Assembly: GCA_037903475.1 (NCBI GenBank)
Contig: JBAJFG010000407.1
Span: 248,001-312,000 of the forward strand
Reading direction: 5' to 3'
Source: Ancylostoma caninum
Taxonomy: Eukaryota; Nematoda; Chromadorea; Rhabditida; Ancylostomatidae
Length of the DNA: 64,000 nucleotides
The notes under the pieces are model-generated. The model was not told the origin of the DNA. It saw nothing but the letters and a program-made list of their open reading frames with translations, and ran no database searches. Of this stretch, positions 34,001-46,000 are shown piece by piece. Each line of letters opens with the position of its first letter. Position 1 is the stretch's first letter. A program made the translations under genes and the position numbers.

Positions 34001-37000
34001 GAGCGTAAGGAAGGAGCAATGCGGAAACTCGTTGGAGCTCGAAGGCGACTCATTGGTGCTGGAAAATAAAGGAAATAATTTGGCTTCTTTCATGATAGGT
34101 TTTTAGCAATATAATCCGAAAGTTTCTGGCTGTGTCGGATAGTTCCATTGCAGAGAGAAGGCTGTGAATTTGTCGGAGTTGCGCCATCCTGAGCATGATG
34201 ACGATCGTGTCCAAAGGGACGAGTGGTCTGTTCTGATGGGAATTTGCACTCATCTTGGATGTGTACCAACAAGTTCGTCTCACTTTTCTACTTATTTTAT
34301 TGTTCTTACCGTTCAACAGTCAGTTTACAGCCACTATCCTTGTACATAATGTTAAATTGACTGTACAGACACTTTTCCCATGTTGACTCCCATGAAATGC
34401 CGGGCAGGCCGAAGCACCCTGCGCGGCCTGCCTGGTGTTGTATGCGGCGCATTCTCGCTGCTTGCCCAGTAAAGCAGCTTTCATGGATTTTCTGATTCGC
34501 GGCACGACTCGGTGCGAGAAGCGACCCGCGCGCGGAAAACCGCTCCGGAAGTTGCGTTGGATTTGCCGCGCGGCAACGAATATCTCAGACAATTCTACTC
34601 TGGAACTCGCAGAACGAGCTTGCAAAATACCGCGGAGGGCTCGCACGTGGCAAAATTTCTGGAAGCCCCATGCTCATGGCACTTGCCGCGCGAGCTCGCT
34701 CAGCGCTGCCGCGCCCTATCCTTCATCATACTGTGCGGCACGGCACGGCACAACTCTGAAAGCCGCTTAATGAGTAGCCGGTTTGTGCAGTAAACTGCTC
34801 AATGCACTGCGAGAATGCTCATATATATTAGGGTGGTCAGAAAGTCTTGAGCCGATTTTTTTGAAAGTTCCAGAACTTTTGATTATTGATCGGTACCTAT
34901 GACCTACCATGTGGTAATCGTAGACCAAACTCGGGGTAGTAGGCACATCTAGCCGAACTGGCTTTCCTAACTTTAATTACGACGTCAATTCCAAAAGAGG
35001 TCCTCCTACATAAGATCAGTTTTTTCTTCATTGACCACACCGAAAGGAGTTTCTGGAATAACTAATTACTGGAGATGAGAGTTGTGCCCTCTACGATTCT
35101 AACATACATCTTGCCATGTGGCTCCGTCGAGCAGAAGATCCACCAAATCGCACCCCCACCCAAACAAGTGTTTCCTTTGCTACCTCTGGAATTCGCCAGG
35201 AATGCCATATTATAGGCTGCTCCCGCAAACATACAAGGTCATCAGTAACACATACGTCAATCAGTTCCGGAAGGTCGCGGATGCTGTTCGAGAAAAACGG
35301 TGAAGACGAGTTCTTTGTACACCTACGCCATGGTGACGCTAGGCCCCATTTTGCTTAAGGGACCCCTGAAAAATAGGAGGAGCTGGGTTGGGACAGGCTT
35401 CCCCACTCACCGTATTCTCCTGACGTTGCCACTTCTGATTGTCACTTATTTCATCCCCTCGAGGCAATCCTGGCTAAGAAAAAATTCACCAAAGTTGACC
35501 ATGTTGAAACGGAGGTCGGCGATTTCTTTGGCTCCCAGTCTTCCCATTCCTGGGAAAATGGGACCGCTGACCTGCCCATTAGGTGGGACACAGCATTGAC
35601 TAACTGTGGCTATTACATTGTTGAGCAAATTCCACTGTGGGCTGAGTAACAAAATAAAGCGCAAAAAAAGTCCAAAACGGCTCAACACTTTCTGACCACC
35701 CTAATATTATTGGTTCTCCTGCGGAAGTGGGATGGTGCAGCCAATTAACTGTGTGCAAAAGCTTCGTGCTTTCAAGCTCCTCAGAAAATTGAGAAGGAAG
35801 GAGAACTTATCATTAACTGCGCTCAAATACGAAATCTTACTTGTTTTTGTTATCTACCACTCTGCCCGCCTGGCTAACGTCAAACTTCTAATTTTGATGC
35901 TAGCCTTGCTCGAAAATTTTCCACCACAAATCGACATGTAAACTCACTCTCGGCTGTTATGTCTCCTACCGTTCCTTGTCGCAGCATTTCTTACCCACCT
36001 ACTGACCCTTCACTTCCAGCTCTGAACAGGAGAATCTCCCAGATGAGTATAGTAGCTGTGAACAATTCAGAACAACCGATGTAGCGCGAAAAATCCCCCT
36101 AAAATTATCAGAGCATCAGGTTAGAGGGTATCCCCAGACGTTGCCGGTCATCTGCCCAATCGCGGCTGTTGCTAATGCGAATGGGGAGATCCTATGCTTA
36201 AAGGCAAGGAAAGGGCAAAATTCCATCTCCCGAATTTGTATTGGATTCATAACCCACGGCCACGCCGTAGATGAAAACTGTAGAAAAATCCCTGGAAAGG
36301 TCCCACAATAAACGCTCTCCATCTAATCATTCCAGGCTTAAGAGAGGTGATAATCGATGTGGCGTGGCGATCAGTAGGTATCACTTCCACCACTGCTATC
36401 TCTCTCACCTAGTTCACGTTGGGCACATCCTCGGGTGAAACGGGGATTAGAAGCGAAATGAAATTCGTTTGGGAAGCGAGCCAAGGCGATGTAACGTGGC
36501 ATTCGATGTTTGATGTTTAAACGTTTTAGTTAGGTTGGCGAAGTAATAATTTCTAAAAATTTTCAAATCCACCTTTTGTTTGAAAATTAAGTCGATACAA
36601 GGGTCCGGCCTACATAATGTTAGAGAACATTTTCAAAGCTATCATATCATGGGTTACGGGGGTGGGTTGAAAAGTTATTGAAATGACAATTAAAGAGTCG
36701 CTGTCTTCCAGCTGTTTCTATGCTGGTGTGTTGAGAAATCCCCATATGCCCTGACTAGAAATTTCAGTTCGATCGGACAAAGAGCCTGCTTTTGACACAC
36801 CTTGCAAGTCAGGCAACTTTGACTATACTTAGAGGTGGACACGAAATTTGAGCGATCATTAAGTTTCTTCAAATGAAGAGGAGAAATTGCAAGCATACCA
36901 AATGACTTGTAGGCGCTGACTTTATGGCCTTCCCTCCTTGATTATCCACTCTCAGTTTCTGGCTGACTAAGCATTGCAGCGCATGAGCAAACAGTGAAGC

Positions 37001-40000
37001 ATGTGCACGGCGTCAAAAAAGGCTGTCCATCAGCAATTATGGATAAATTCCCTAATACTGATTTGGCGAGTGTATAAATGTGGGCGAAAGTGAGGAGCCT
37101 TCGGGTATTATTTATGAGCGAATGGTTCGTATTTACAGAATAAATTATCTCCAAAAAATCTTCCTGAAAGATGAACGCTGCATTTGCTGTATTTCGAGCG
37201 AAAAGTGGACTACAACAAAAAGTTTAAAGTTGTTCTCTCAGAGAGGAGAGGACTTGAATCCCAAAACTTTGACTGAAAATTAACTCAGATTCAGCATTAT
37301 ATTTTGCTTACAGAAATGTCATGAAAACAGTGGTTCGGATCCAATGAATTGGTTTGGAAAAAGAGAAGGACCCTTCATAATGATGGATTTGTGCTGGCAT
37401 CTGTTTTTGCTCATGTCAGAAGAAATGTCAGTTTTGTAATTGTCAGAGGAGCCGTTATTAGCCTTCGGTCTTTCCAAGCCTGTACCTCTTTTTGGAGTTC
37501 CTCCCTCGTGCTTGCAGCAATTACGACATCGTCTGCATAGAGAAGCTCCATGGTGGTCGTGATTGGAGATCACTCGATACTGTGTCCATGCACAGAATGA
37601 AAAGAAGCGGTGAAAGTGCAGAGCCTTGATGGACACCTATGCGGACATCAAACGGAGCTGATATTCGTGCAGCGCTTCTGACTAAACTCGTGACGTTCCT
37701 ATAGAGAAGCTACACCCATCTGACGTACTCTTCAGGGACCCCATGAGCGCGTAGTGACAGCCTAATCAGTTCGCGAGGTGCCCTATCAAATGCCTTTTTG
37801 AGATCAAGAAAGGGTAGATGTACAATCTTCTTCTTTGCTTCATGATTCCCGGTCAGCAGCCGTACAGCATGGATCGCGTCGGTTGTGCCACAGTTCTTGA
37901 CGAATCCACACTGATTTCGCGTTACTTCAACGATCACTCGAAGTCCACTGTCCAGAACTCTTTCAAAGACCTTCATCGTGTGGCAGAGCAGCCTAATTGG
38001 TCGGTACTCGTACAATCTACAACGTCTCCTTTTCCCTTCCAAATAGGTACTGTTGCGCTCGTCGTCCACGATCTGGGCAGCTTTCCCTCGGCTACGATTT
38101 CGTTGAAGAAAATAGTGAGCCATCGTGTTCCTTCACCTCCAGCTATTTCCAGATCTCGGATAGCAGATTATCTGGCTCGAGCGATCTTCCATTCCTCATC
38201 TTTGCCAGTGCACTTCTTCTTCCAGAATCAGTGAAACTGGGCCAAACACCGGAATTGCTGATGGTATTGGCGGATGTGCAAATTCTTCGTTGCACATAGT
38301 GTCGTAGTGCTCGCGCCACCGATTAAGAATGTCCGGAGGGCGATGGAGAAAACGACCTTTTTTGTCTCTGATTTGCATAACGTGCCCCAAGTCTTCAGTT
38401 GCATATTGCCTTGCTTTCGCAATACGGCAGATCTTCTTCTCTCCATCGATGGTGTCCAATTTGTCATACATATCTTTATAGTATGCCGGCTTTGCAGCTG
38501 AGACGGCTCTCTTCGCCGCGGACAATGTTTCTCTGTACACTGAAGTACCATCGCCAAGCAAAAATTGTAAAAATAAGAGTGAGAGATATCCCTCATCCAT
38601 TGATTCTGCAGCACTGACTTCCTTCTCTTTTTTTAAGAGCTTAAAGCTGTCTAGTAAGAGATTCAGGTCGAATGACTAATTATTCTTGGCGGTATGAGGC
38701 TGTTCTGAGAACCTCGAAAAATCCTTAGCAGAAAAGGAGAGAAAAGCGGAGAAGAGATTGTACTAAGTGTGCTGACCTTCGACAGGATTGGGCTAACAAA
38801 TAGATTGAGAACTAAATCTGAGTTGCTTTGTTCTCATCGTCATTCCGGAAACTTTTCAACCCACTCTCATAAGTAGCAAGACTACCGCATCAGCTATGCC
38901 TCAAATTGGAAAGGAGTGCCTTCACTCGATCTGTTTCTGCAAGTGATTTCAAGGCACTTCTAAGGCAACGATGGCTGCTAACATCAGCGCTGCATTCAAG
39001 GAGACCCTCATCAACGAATGAACGATACAGCATTGGTTCATTCATTTCACGGAGGGAGAAACAGACTTTGAAAATCGACTTCGTCCTGGCCGATCACAGT
39101 CACTCGATAATTCAGATCTGCTCGCAGGTGTCAAAGAGGATACACAAGTGAGTGTGCGCGATCTGGCAAGCAAGTTTGGATGCGGCCATTGGACTGTAGA
39201 AAACTACCTCCATGAGCTTGGCTACCGGAAAGTTTTCCAAAGTGGATCGCGCACCAACTGACCATCCGTGCCAGAACGAGCCGCCCGACTATCTATCATC
39301 CAACGCCCACGCCACGAGGAGTTCCTGGAAGATCTGGTTAAAGGAGATGAAAGTTGGATCCTCTACGATTCCAAGCCCGCCCTACCGTCTGGCTCTCGCG
39401 AAGAGAAGAGCCACCAACACAGCCCAAACCCGATCTCCACACAAGAAGGTCCTCTTTGGCTGCTTCTGGGATGCCAAAGGAATCCTATATTACGAGCTGC
39501 TCCCACAATGCAGTATGGTCACCGCTACCATAACACCAATAAGTTCCAGGAAATAGGTAATGTTTTCCGAAAAAATCGGCACAGAAGGACTTCGATACAA
39601 ATCCTCCAGGACAACGCTCGGCCTCACATTGCCACCGAGGCGCAGTCCAAACTAGCCGAGCTGGGCTGGGATACCATTGTTCACCCGCCCTACTCTCATG
39701 ACATAGCCCCATCCGATTGCCATTTTTCCGTCTTCTTAAGGCTTTCCTTTAAAGAAATCCTTTGCCAGATTTGATGGTATCAAATGGCTGTTGCTGAGTA
39801 CTCCAACTCCCAGATCCCGCATCTCTGGGAGAAAGGAATCAATATTCTGCCTGATAGGCGGAGCATTGCCATGGCTAACAATGGTGATTATATTGGAAAT
39901 TGAGTATGCTGTTGAACAGAGTTAGAACAAAAACAAAAAAAGACGAATATTTTGGACATTTCTTTTCAGCCAACCTAGTATTATCGTTACCTCTTGGGCC

Positions 40001-43000
40001 TACTACACAGCGAAGCTGTAGCCGCGTCCATCAAAAGTTTTTGCAAAACTGCTCCTACGCTAGCACGCTGTTCCGCGCGAACTGTGTGATAAGATATGAC
40101 GATTTGTATCATTTTGTTCACACAATTTTCATTCATTTTCTTTACCGCGACTGTTTCGCTGTGAAGTGCAGGGTGACAACAAAGTCTTTGACCAGAGATT
40201 TCATTGCAATTATTTCTTGCGCTTTGTAAGCAAACCCATGACTTTGTATCCGCGTTGACAACTCAAATTTCTCGAACACACATGCAAAATTTCATAATCC
40301 ATAGCCCTGTTTGAACCTTGTATAATCTACAAACATGGTAGAGATGGAAATGGCCGCAAGTAGAGTCTCGGTGACATCGTTTCGAGAACTTCTTTTAATT
40401 GGCTCTTCAAATCACCAGTTTTTTTGCCTAATATTGTAGAGGGTATAAGCTTTCTGTCCTAGGAAGATCCTTGCGTTAACTTGTTTTATTGAGCGAAAAT
40501 GATTAATAGACTGTCACCACACCTTTTTCCTACGAGAATGCACAAAACCAAGGGCAAAAGTGGGCAGGGCGAAATCCGGAGAGGTATATTATTTCCTACG
40601 CTTAAGCACATCTGACAGAAATAAAGTGGGCTTCTGACAAAAGTTTTCCATCAAGTTTCAAAAGAAAAAGCAACGAAAAGTTGGTTCAGACTCTTCAGTC
40701 CCTGATTTCACCAAACCATCATATTTGCTTAATAATTATCATGCTCCCTGAAACGGAGACCTCTGCATTTCTGAACTGTAGTCGCTAAAGCACAGAAGTT
40801 GAGCTAACTTTCAGTCAAACACCAGCTTCCCTAGCATAGACCTAACAAGAAAACAGGGCCATAAATTCTCGACCAACTTGCGGCCCTCGTGCGTTGCAGT
40901 AGCAAACGGTTTTGTCAACTCTACGGAGAAGCCAGAATAGCTATCCAAATCCAAGAGTGGATTCTTAAAGTGTATGAATTCTTCATAGCCCAGGTAAATT
41001 TCCAGACTGCTGGCCCATCTGATCACAGTCTTGCAATTTACTATATTTGGAAAAAGACTTTGTTGTCACCGTGTATGCGATCGACCTTATATCACAGAAG
41101 TCCGAGTATACTCTTGTTAGGATATCTGAGCTGAGATGAGCTTCTAGCTGCTTGAACTAGATGTGCGACACAAACGAAGGTGCGGAAAAGAGCAGGGAAG
41201 CAAAATTACGCCCATACAAAACTTTGAAATTACTAACTACACAATTTAGCGCTGAAGCAATCTTCCAAAAACAATCACATGTTGCGCAGGGTTAAGATTT
41301 ATCTTGAAACTATACCTCTCCCACTGTTTAACCTGTCTCATACCAATTTCACGCAGTTGAGCATCGACGCACCCTTGTCAAAAAGCAAACTGGTACTCAA
41401 GCGTTTTCCGCACTATTTTGGGGATTCATGATCCACAGTTGTACCCATATCTGGACGTGTTTCACAATGGCCCGGCACACTATCTCCGCATCCGCACCCT
41501 TTGTAAGTCTCAAGGACAATGGGAAAAAAGGAAATAATCAGAAGTTTGACTAATTACATAGCTGATTGTCAAATGTCACAATAACCTATGATAACGCGTT
41601 CGTCCGTGTATGTCAGTATGTGAATAAAATTTCTCTCGAGGATAAACGGATCCAGTGGTTGCAGCATCAAGTCTGCATAGGGGTCGCGCCTTTGGTGTGC
41701 CCAAGGTGGGAGGTCCTGCTGAACATCACCGCTATATTGCGAAGCCTGTCACAGAACTGTATCCATCACTGTCGCAATGAACAAAATCAGTGAAAGTCGG
41801 GTCTCACCGAGACTCCCACTACATATGTATATGCGCTTAGGAACATCGCCCGAATGTCTCGTCAGCTGTGCACCCTTGGGAGCACTGTGAATAATTGAGC
41901 CTCATGACGAAAACATGCGATCACGCGCTGCCCCCCCCCCCGCCCGTCTGGGCTCCAGAAAATTTTGCTGCACTACCAGGATTTATGCAGGATATATATG
42001 GATGTCAACAAACATAGCGAATACTGATGTTTTCATCGTTCTGCACAGAATCACAGCTGTCATGAGTTCTACACCATTTGTCATTGGCATCTTAGTTCAC
42101 ATTCCTGTAAGAGCACCCATCTTTAATATTTAAGCTCTCTCAAGAAGACTTCCAACGCGAATCACTTACGGAATAAATAAACATCCACTTGAATTGTTGA
42201 AAGAGTTTCGAAAACTAGCCTTCGTAAACTTCGTGAACTCGTGAACTCCAGCTTGATCTTCGCCAATTAATTTAATGTGGTTCCTTCTAGACTTACCGTA
42301 GAATTAACGGCACTAACAAGTCCGATTCGGGGTGGCTATGAAATCATCATTGAAAAACCAATTTCTACTTCATAGAAGAAGCACGCTGTAACAGAGCTGG
42401 GATGTCACAAGGGTGACCTTAAGAAGACATCGAGATATAGCCAATATCAAACTTACCATTTATAATGCCGCAGAAACTACAGCAGAAGTTGTCCACCGAA
42501 TAGTGAGATGTGAAGAACAAAAATAGAGTCATGAATTGGAAATCCCATGTCATTTTTGTGGTTGTCATTACACCTTGCCCGGTACTAGCGTTGTGGGCGG
42601 GCTGGACGTATGCCTTCGTCATCCAAACATGACCTGACCGTGGCTTGGCCGGTGCCGCAAAAGTAAAGGCCGGGGCTTGCGCGGTACCTCAAGATTGCTG
42701 TGAGCCTCCCCGATGAAAATGTCTGTGTGTGAACGTGTTGCCACGAATAACACTAAGTACAACAAATACAACAACAAGCCTTTGGACTGGCAGTTGTAAT
42801 ATCTCAGAAGTTTGGAGCAGAAACGCCTACCCGGCGAGCACAACAAAGTTCATAGATGTTAGTTACTTCAGAAGTGCTGTCCTTCTCATCAGTTCTGCCT
42901 CAGAACTGAACGTCTTAAGAAACATCCTCCCTCTAATAACAAATGACGAAGCCGCCGCGTAATGTTCTGTTTGTTGCAGGGTGACTCAGCATCTGAATCT

Positions 43001-46000
43001 AGGCAACGTCGATTCTTCGGTGTAAGTTATAAATTTAGTAGCCGTACACGAGGTTGTTAGTATGTTTTATTGGCCAACGTTTCGGCGGCTTCGCCTTCGT
43101 CAGGGCCTGAAAGGGTCAATGATCTATGAGAGTAGCCGCGCAAACGCCTCCTCAATCAGGAATCGAAGAACCAGGAACTACTCCATAAACCACAATTGTG
43201 TAATTTGTCCGTTTGGCAGAGAAGGCGACTGCATGAAATCGTGTGTCATCTACATGATAAAATGTAGGGCATGTGGTGACGAATACATTGGTGAAACTGC
43301 ACGGCCACTCTGTGTTCGAGTCAAAGAGCATTTAGAGGGAAAATCGAGTTCTCGTACATCTACCCCTCTGGGATGCCATCGAATGCGAGTGCACAACGGA
43401 GTCGATTACGAAGTAGAGACCACAATCCTTGAAATTGAAACTGAGATCTCTGCACGCAAGACTCTTGAGGCGTTTTGGATTCATTCCAAAAATCCGAAAA
43501 TGAACCGCAAAGAGGAGTGCCCCACCATAACCAACGAACTCTATCCATATCTCAGACTATGTGATATCTAAGTCGAGATACGGCTTGTGGCAGAATGCCT
43601 CATTCTACTGACAAGTCCAACACGTTCGGTCGTCAATAACACCACCCGTTCGGTGGACTTGCAGAGGTGGGATTTCAGCTTTCGTAAGGATTTTGTGGTT
43701 TATGGAGTAGTTCCTGGTTCTTCGATGCCTGATTGAGGAGGCGTTTGCGCGGCTACTCTCATAGATCATTGACCCTTTCAGGCCCTGACGAAGGCGAAGC
43801 CGCCGAAACGTTGGCCAATAAAACATACTAACAACCTCGTGTACGGCTACTAAATTTATTACTACTAAACTTACACCGAAGAACTATGCCGAGGTTCAAA
43901 GACGACCGGACTTCGGAACTAACGTCGATTCTTTTCGTTTTAGAATGGATTAAACAGTAAGAATTGGCACAAATGTAGAAGATATAATAGAAGCTTTTCC
44001 GTTCTCACTGGAAAGAGTTTTTCACAGTTCACTGAAAATGAAAACGCATTAGCGAAGACATTACATGCTTGCCGTTAAGATGCTTGAATCTCAAATATAT
44101 GTGGAGCCTAGGTGAACAAGTTTAAAAACCGAGACTAACATCTCTAATTCAGTCGATTTTCTTTACTAATTCTCAAAATCTGGGCAGGTCATCATTGATG
44201 GATAGTGGTTCTCGTGCGGAAGTTTTTTTCCTGCAGAAACTACAATAGGAAAGAGTGACCAAAGGTGGCCTCCAGCTCTTTTCTGGATATATGATCCTCA
44301 CTCCCTCATTTCACTGTATTTCACCATTTCAAACTATGGCCCATTGTAAAGTGTCCAGTGCGATCATCGCACATCACCTTCAGGGCGATGATCGTATTTC
44401 GCTTTGGAGAGGAGTTTGGTGATGATCGCCACGGTGAATCGGACGGCCGTACCTGAAAAGTGATCAAATGTACATGTTCCACGTATTCCCACATCACTTG
44501 CGGGGCTGTTCTAGCGTGTGAGACAGTTATGAACCATTGCGGCTAACAGCTAAAACGACTACGACCTGTCAGAAGCACCAAAAGCAGCTCTGTGCTTCTG
44601 ACAAGTCGTACACATTCGAGCTCGTTCTGTGCTCTGGGGCGAAAACATACCTGAGTCCGTAGGCTCAGATGCATTCAGTGTAATTCGCGCACCAGATCAT
44701 ACGTACCTTCACATCATCACCACACTTCGAGTGAGATACTCTAAGTACTTCACTCGGCGTCTTTTCGCTCCGCACACTACCTAGTCGCCAAACGATGGCG
44801 ATCATCGCCCTTCAGGGCGATGAGATCAGCGCCCCGCACACACGTGCTCGCAGCACCACCACCGATGGTGATGATCTTCCATTCCTCAGCATTGGAAGGT
44901 CGTCGCGTGTGCGATCATCGCCCCAAGTGTGGCGACGAGTTGTGCAGGCAGCTGATCTCACCGCCATGACACTTTACTACGGGCCTATGTCTCACATCAG
45001 AATTTCCCCACGAGGAACATGTGCCGACAAGAATGTTCGCGAAACACTGGTTACATTGGCATTCATAATTTCTCACGAAGTTCCAGAAAAAATAAAACTT
45101 TTTGAGCCTCCTCTTCTGCAGAGCAGAGAGTTCAAGATTCCGAAATAAGATCCCACTTCAAGTTGCATTGCAGTCTGTCGGCAGTGTTACTTTTATTCCG
45201 TATTTTCAGTTAACGCTGGTGGATATGAAGGAGGATACTTTTGCCCATGTCATGGCGCACACTACGATGCTTCTGGGCGTATAAGAAGGGTAAGCTCGGG
45301 TTTCCAGTTGAAACGTCAAAAGTCGATTAAGTGAAGAATATGGCACTCAACTAAGCGTAATCGAAACATTTCTTGATTTTTTCCATTAGAAGGTGATTTT
45401 AAACCTACAGATCAGTCATGCACCGTCTATTTTGGCATACCAATTTCTAAAATTATATCACGAATGATATTGAGTAATCTTAAATCAAAGATAGAAATGA
45501 GTACAAAACTTGGTGTATGCAAAAGATACATTGCTTCTCAAAAGTAGTGGTATTTTCATCGCATAAGACTAGCTTGCAATTTGGTTCGATGCATTCTGAG
45601 TCCATTCGAGTCCTTACTCTGATGTTCATTGACGATACATTTGGCGAGGTTTGTTTGGCAACCTCGAAAACGAGCTTGCCATCTAGCTAGGCAAACAAAA
45701 CCCGCCAAATGTATTGCCAAACAAGAAGTCCCGTAAAATATATCGCCATGCAAACCCCGCCAAATGTATCGCCACGCAAACCTCGCCAAATGCACCGTCA
45801 AACAAAAGGGTTATCAACCGCGCAAAAATTCGATATCATCAGGAATCGTACCATGATATCAATCTTAAGAGTCCACTGCCTTACCAGCTGAGCCATCCGG
45901 ATCGACACCGCCGATGGTTGTGTCTCCAGCTAAGATTGAAATGAACGCCTTATCAGAACACCCGTAAAATGTGTCGTCACGCAAACCTTGCCATTTGTAT

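Larger units (their letters stand above)
29256..34153 (+). other. isp-1 intron (4.9 kb), contents
   Basis: It holds the CCGGGCAGG repeat clusters, a near-perfect hairpin at 30.6 kb, a GATCGCCAC repeat at 31.9 kb and a 470-bp foldback at 33.2 kb. No gene is seen between these. Confidence 0.6.
37467..39430. repeat. 2-kb inverted duplication, left arm
   Basis: Positions here pair with 56083-58046 on the opposite strand with a constant coordinate sum (95513) from 37710 to 39301, meaning no insertions or deletions over 1.6 kb. Only a few substitutions and one single-base indel near 37.49 kb are visible. The arm joins an RTE piece, the GGGTTGAAAAG piece and the mariner N-terminal half. Left of 37467 and right of 39430 the two loci diverge abruptly. 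Confidence 0.95.
43018..43920 (+). mobile_element. short Penelope-like element with 13-bp target duplication
   Basis: AACGTCGATTCTT flanks the unit on both sides (43005-43017 and 43921-43933). The first 180 bp and last 185 bp (to about 43873) are inverted copies that carry a hammerhead-like motif each. In between lies an uninterrupted GIY-YIG endonuclease frame but no reverse transcriptase. The layout parallels the decayed PLE at 14.3-16.7 kb. It is a compact, probably non-autonomous insertion that depended on RT from another copy. Confidence 0.8.
34273..45209 (+). other. isp-1 intron (10.9 kb), contents
   Basis: It holds two mariner relics, an RTE fragment, a PLE, a TIR element and several dispersed repeats, listed separately. 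The segment 39.98-43.0 kb has no recognised gene or family apart from a C-run near 41930-41941. Confidence 0.6.

Noticed and set aside
44795..45148. 117-codon frame upstream of the Rieske loop exon
   Set aside because: It covers the end of a TIR element and ordinary intron; the frame does not continue into the exon at 45210.
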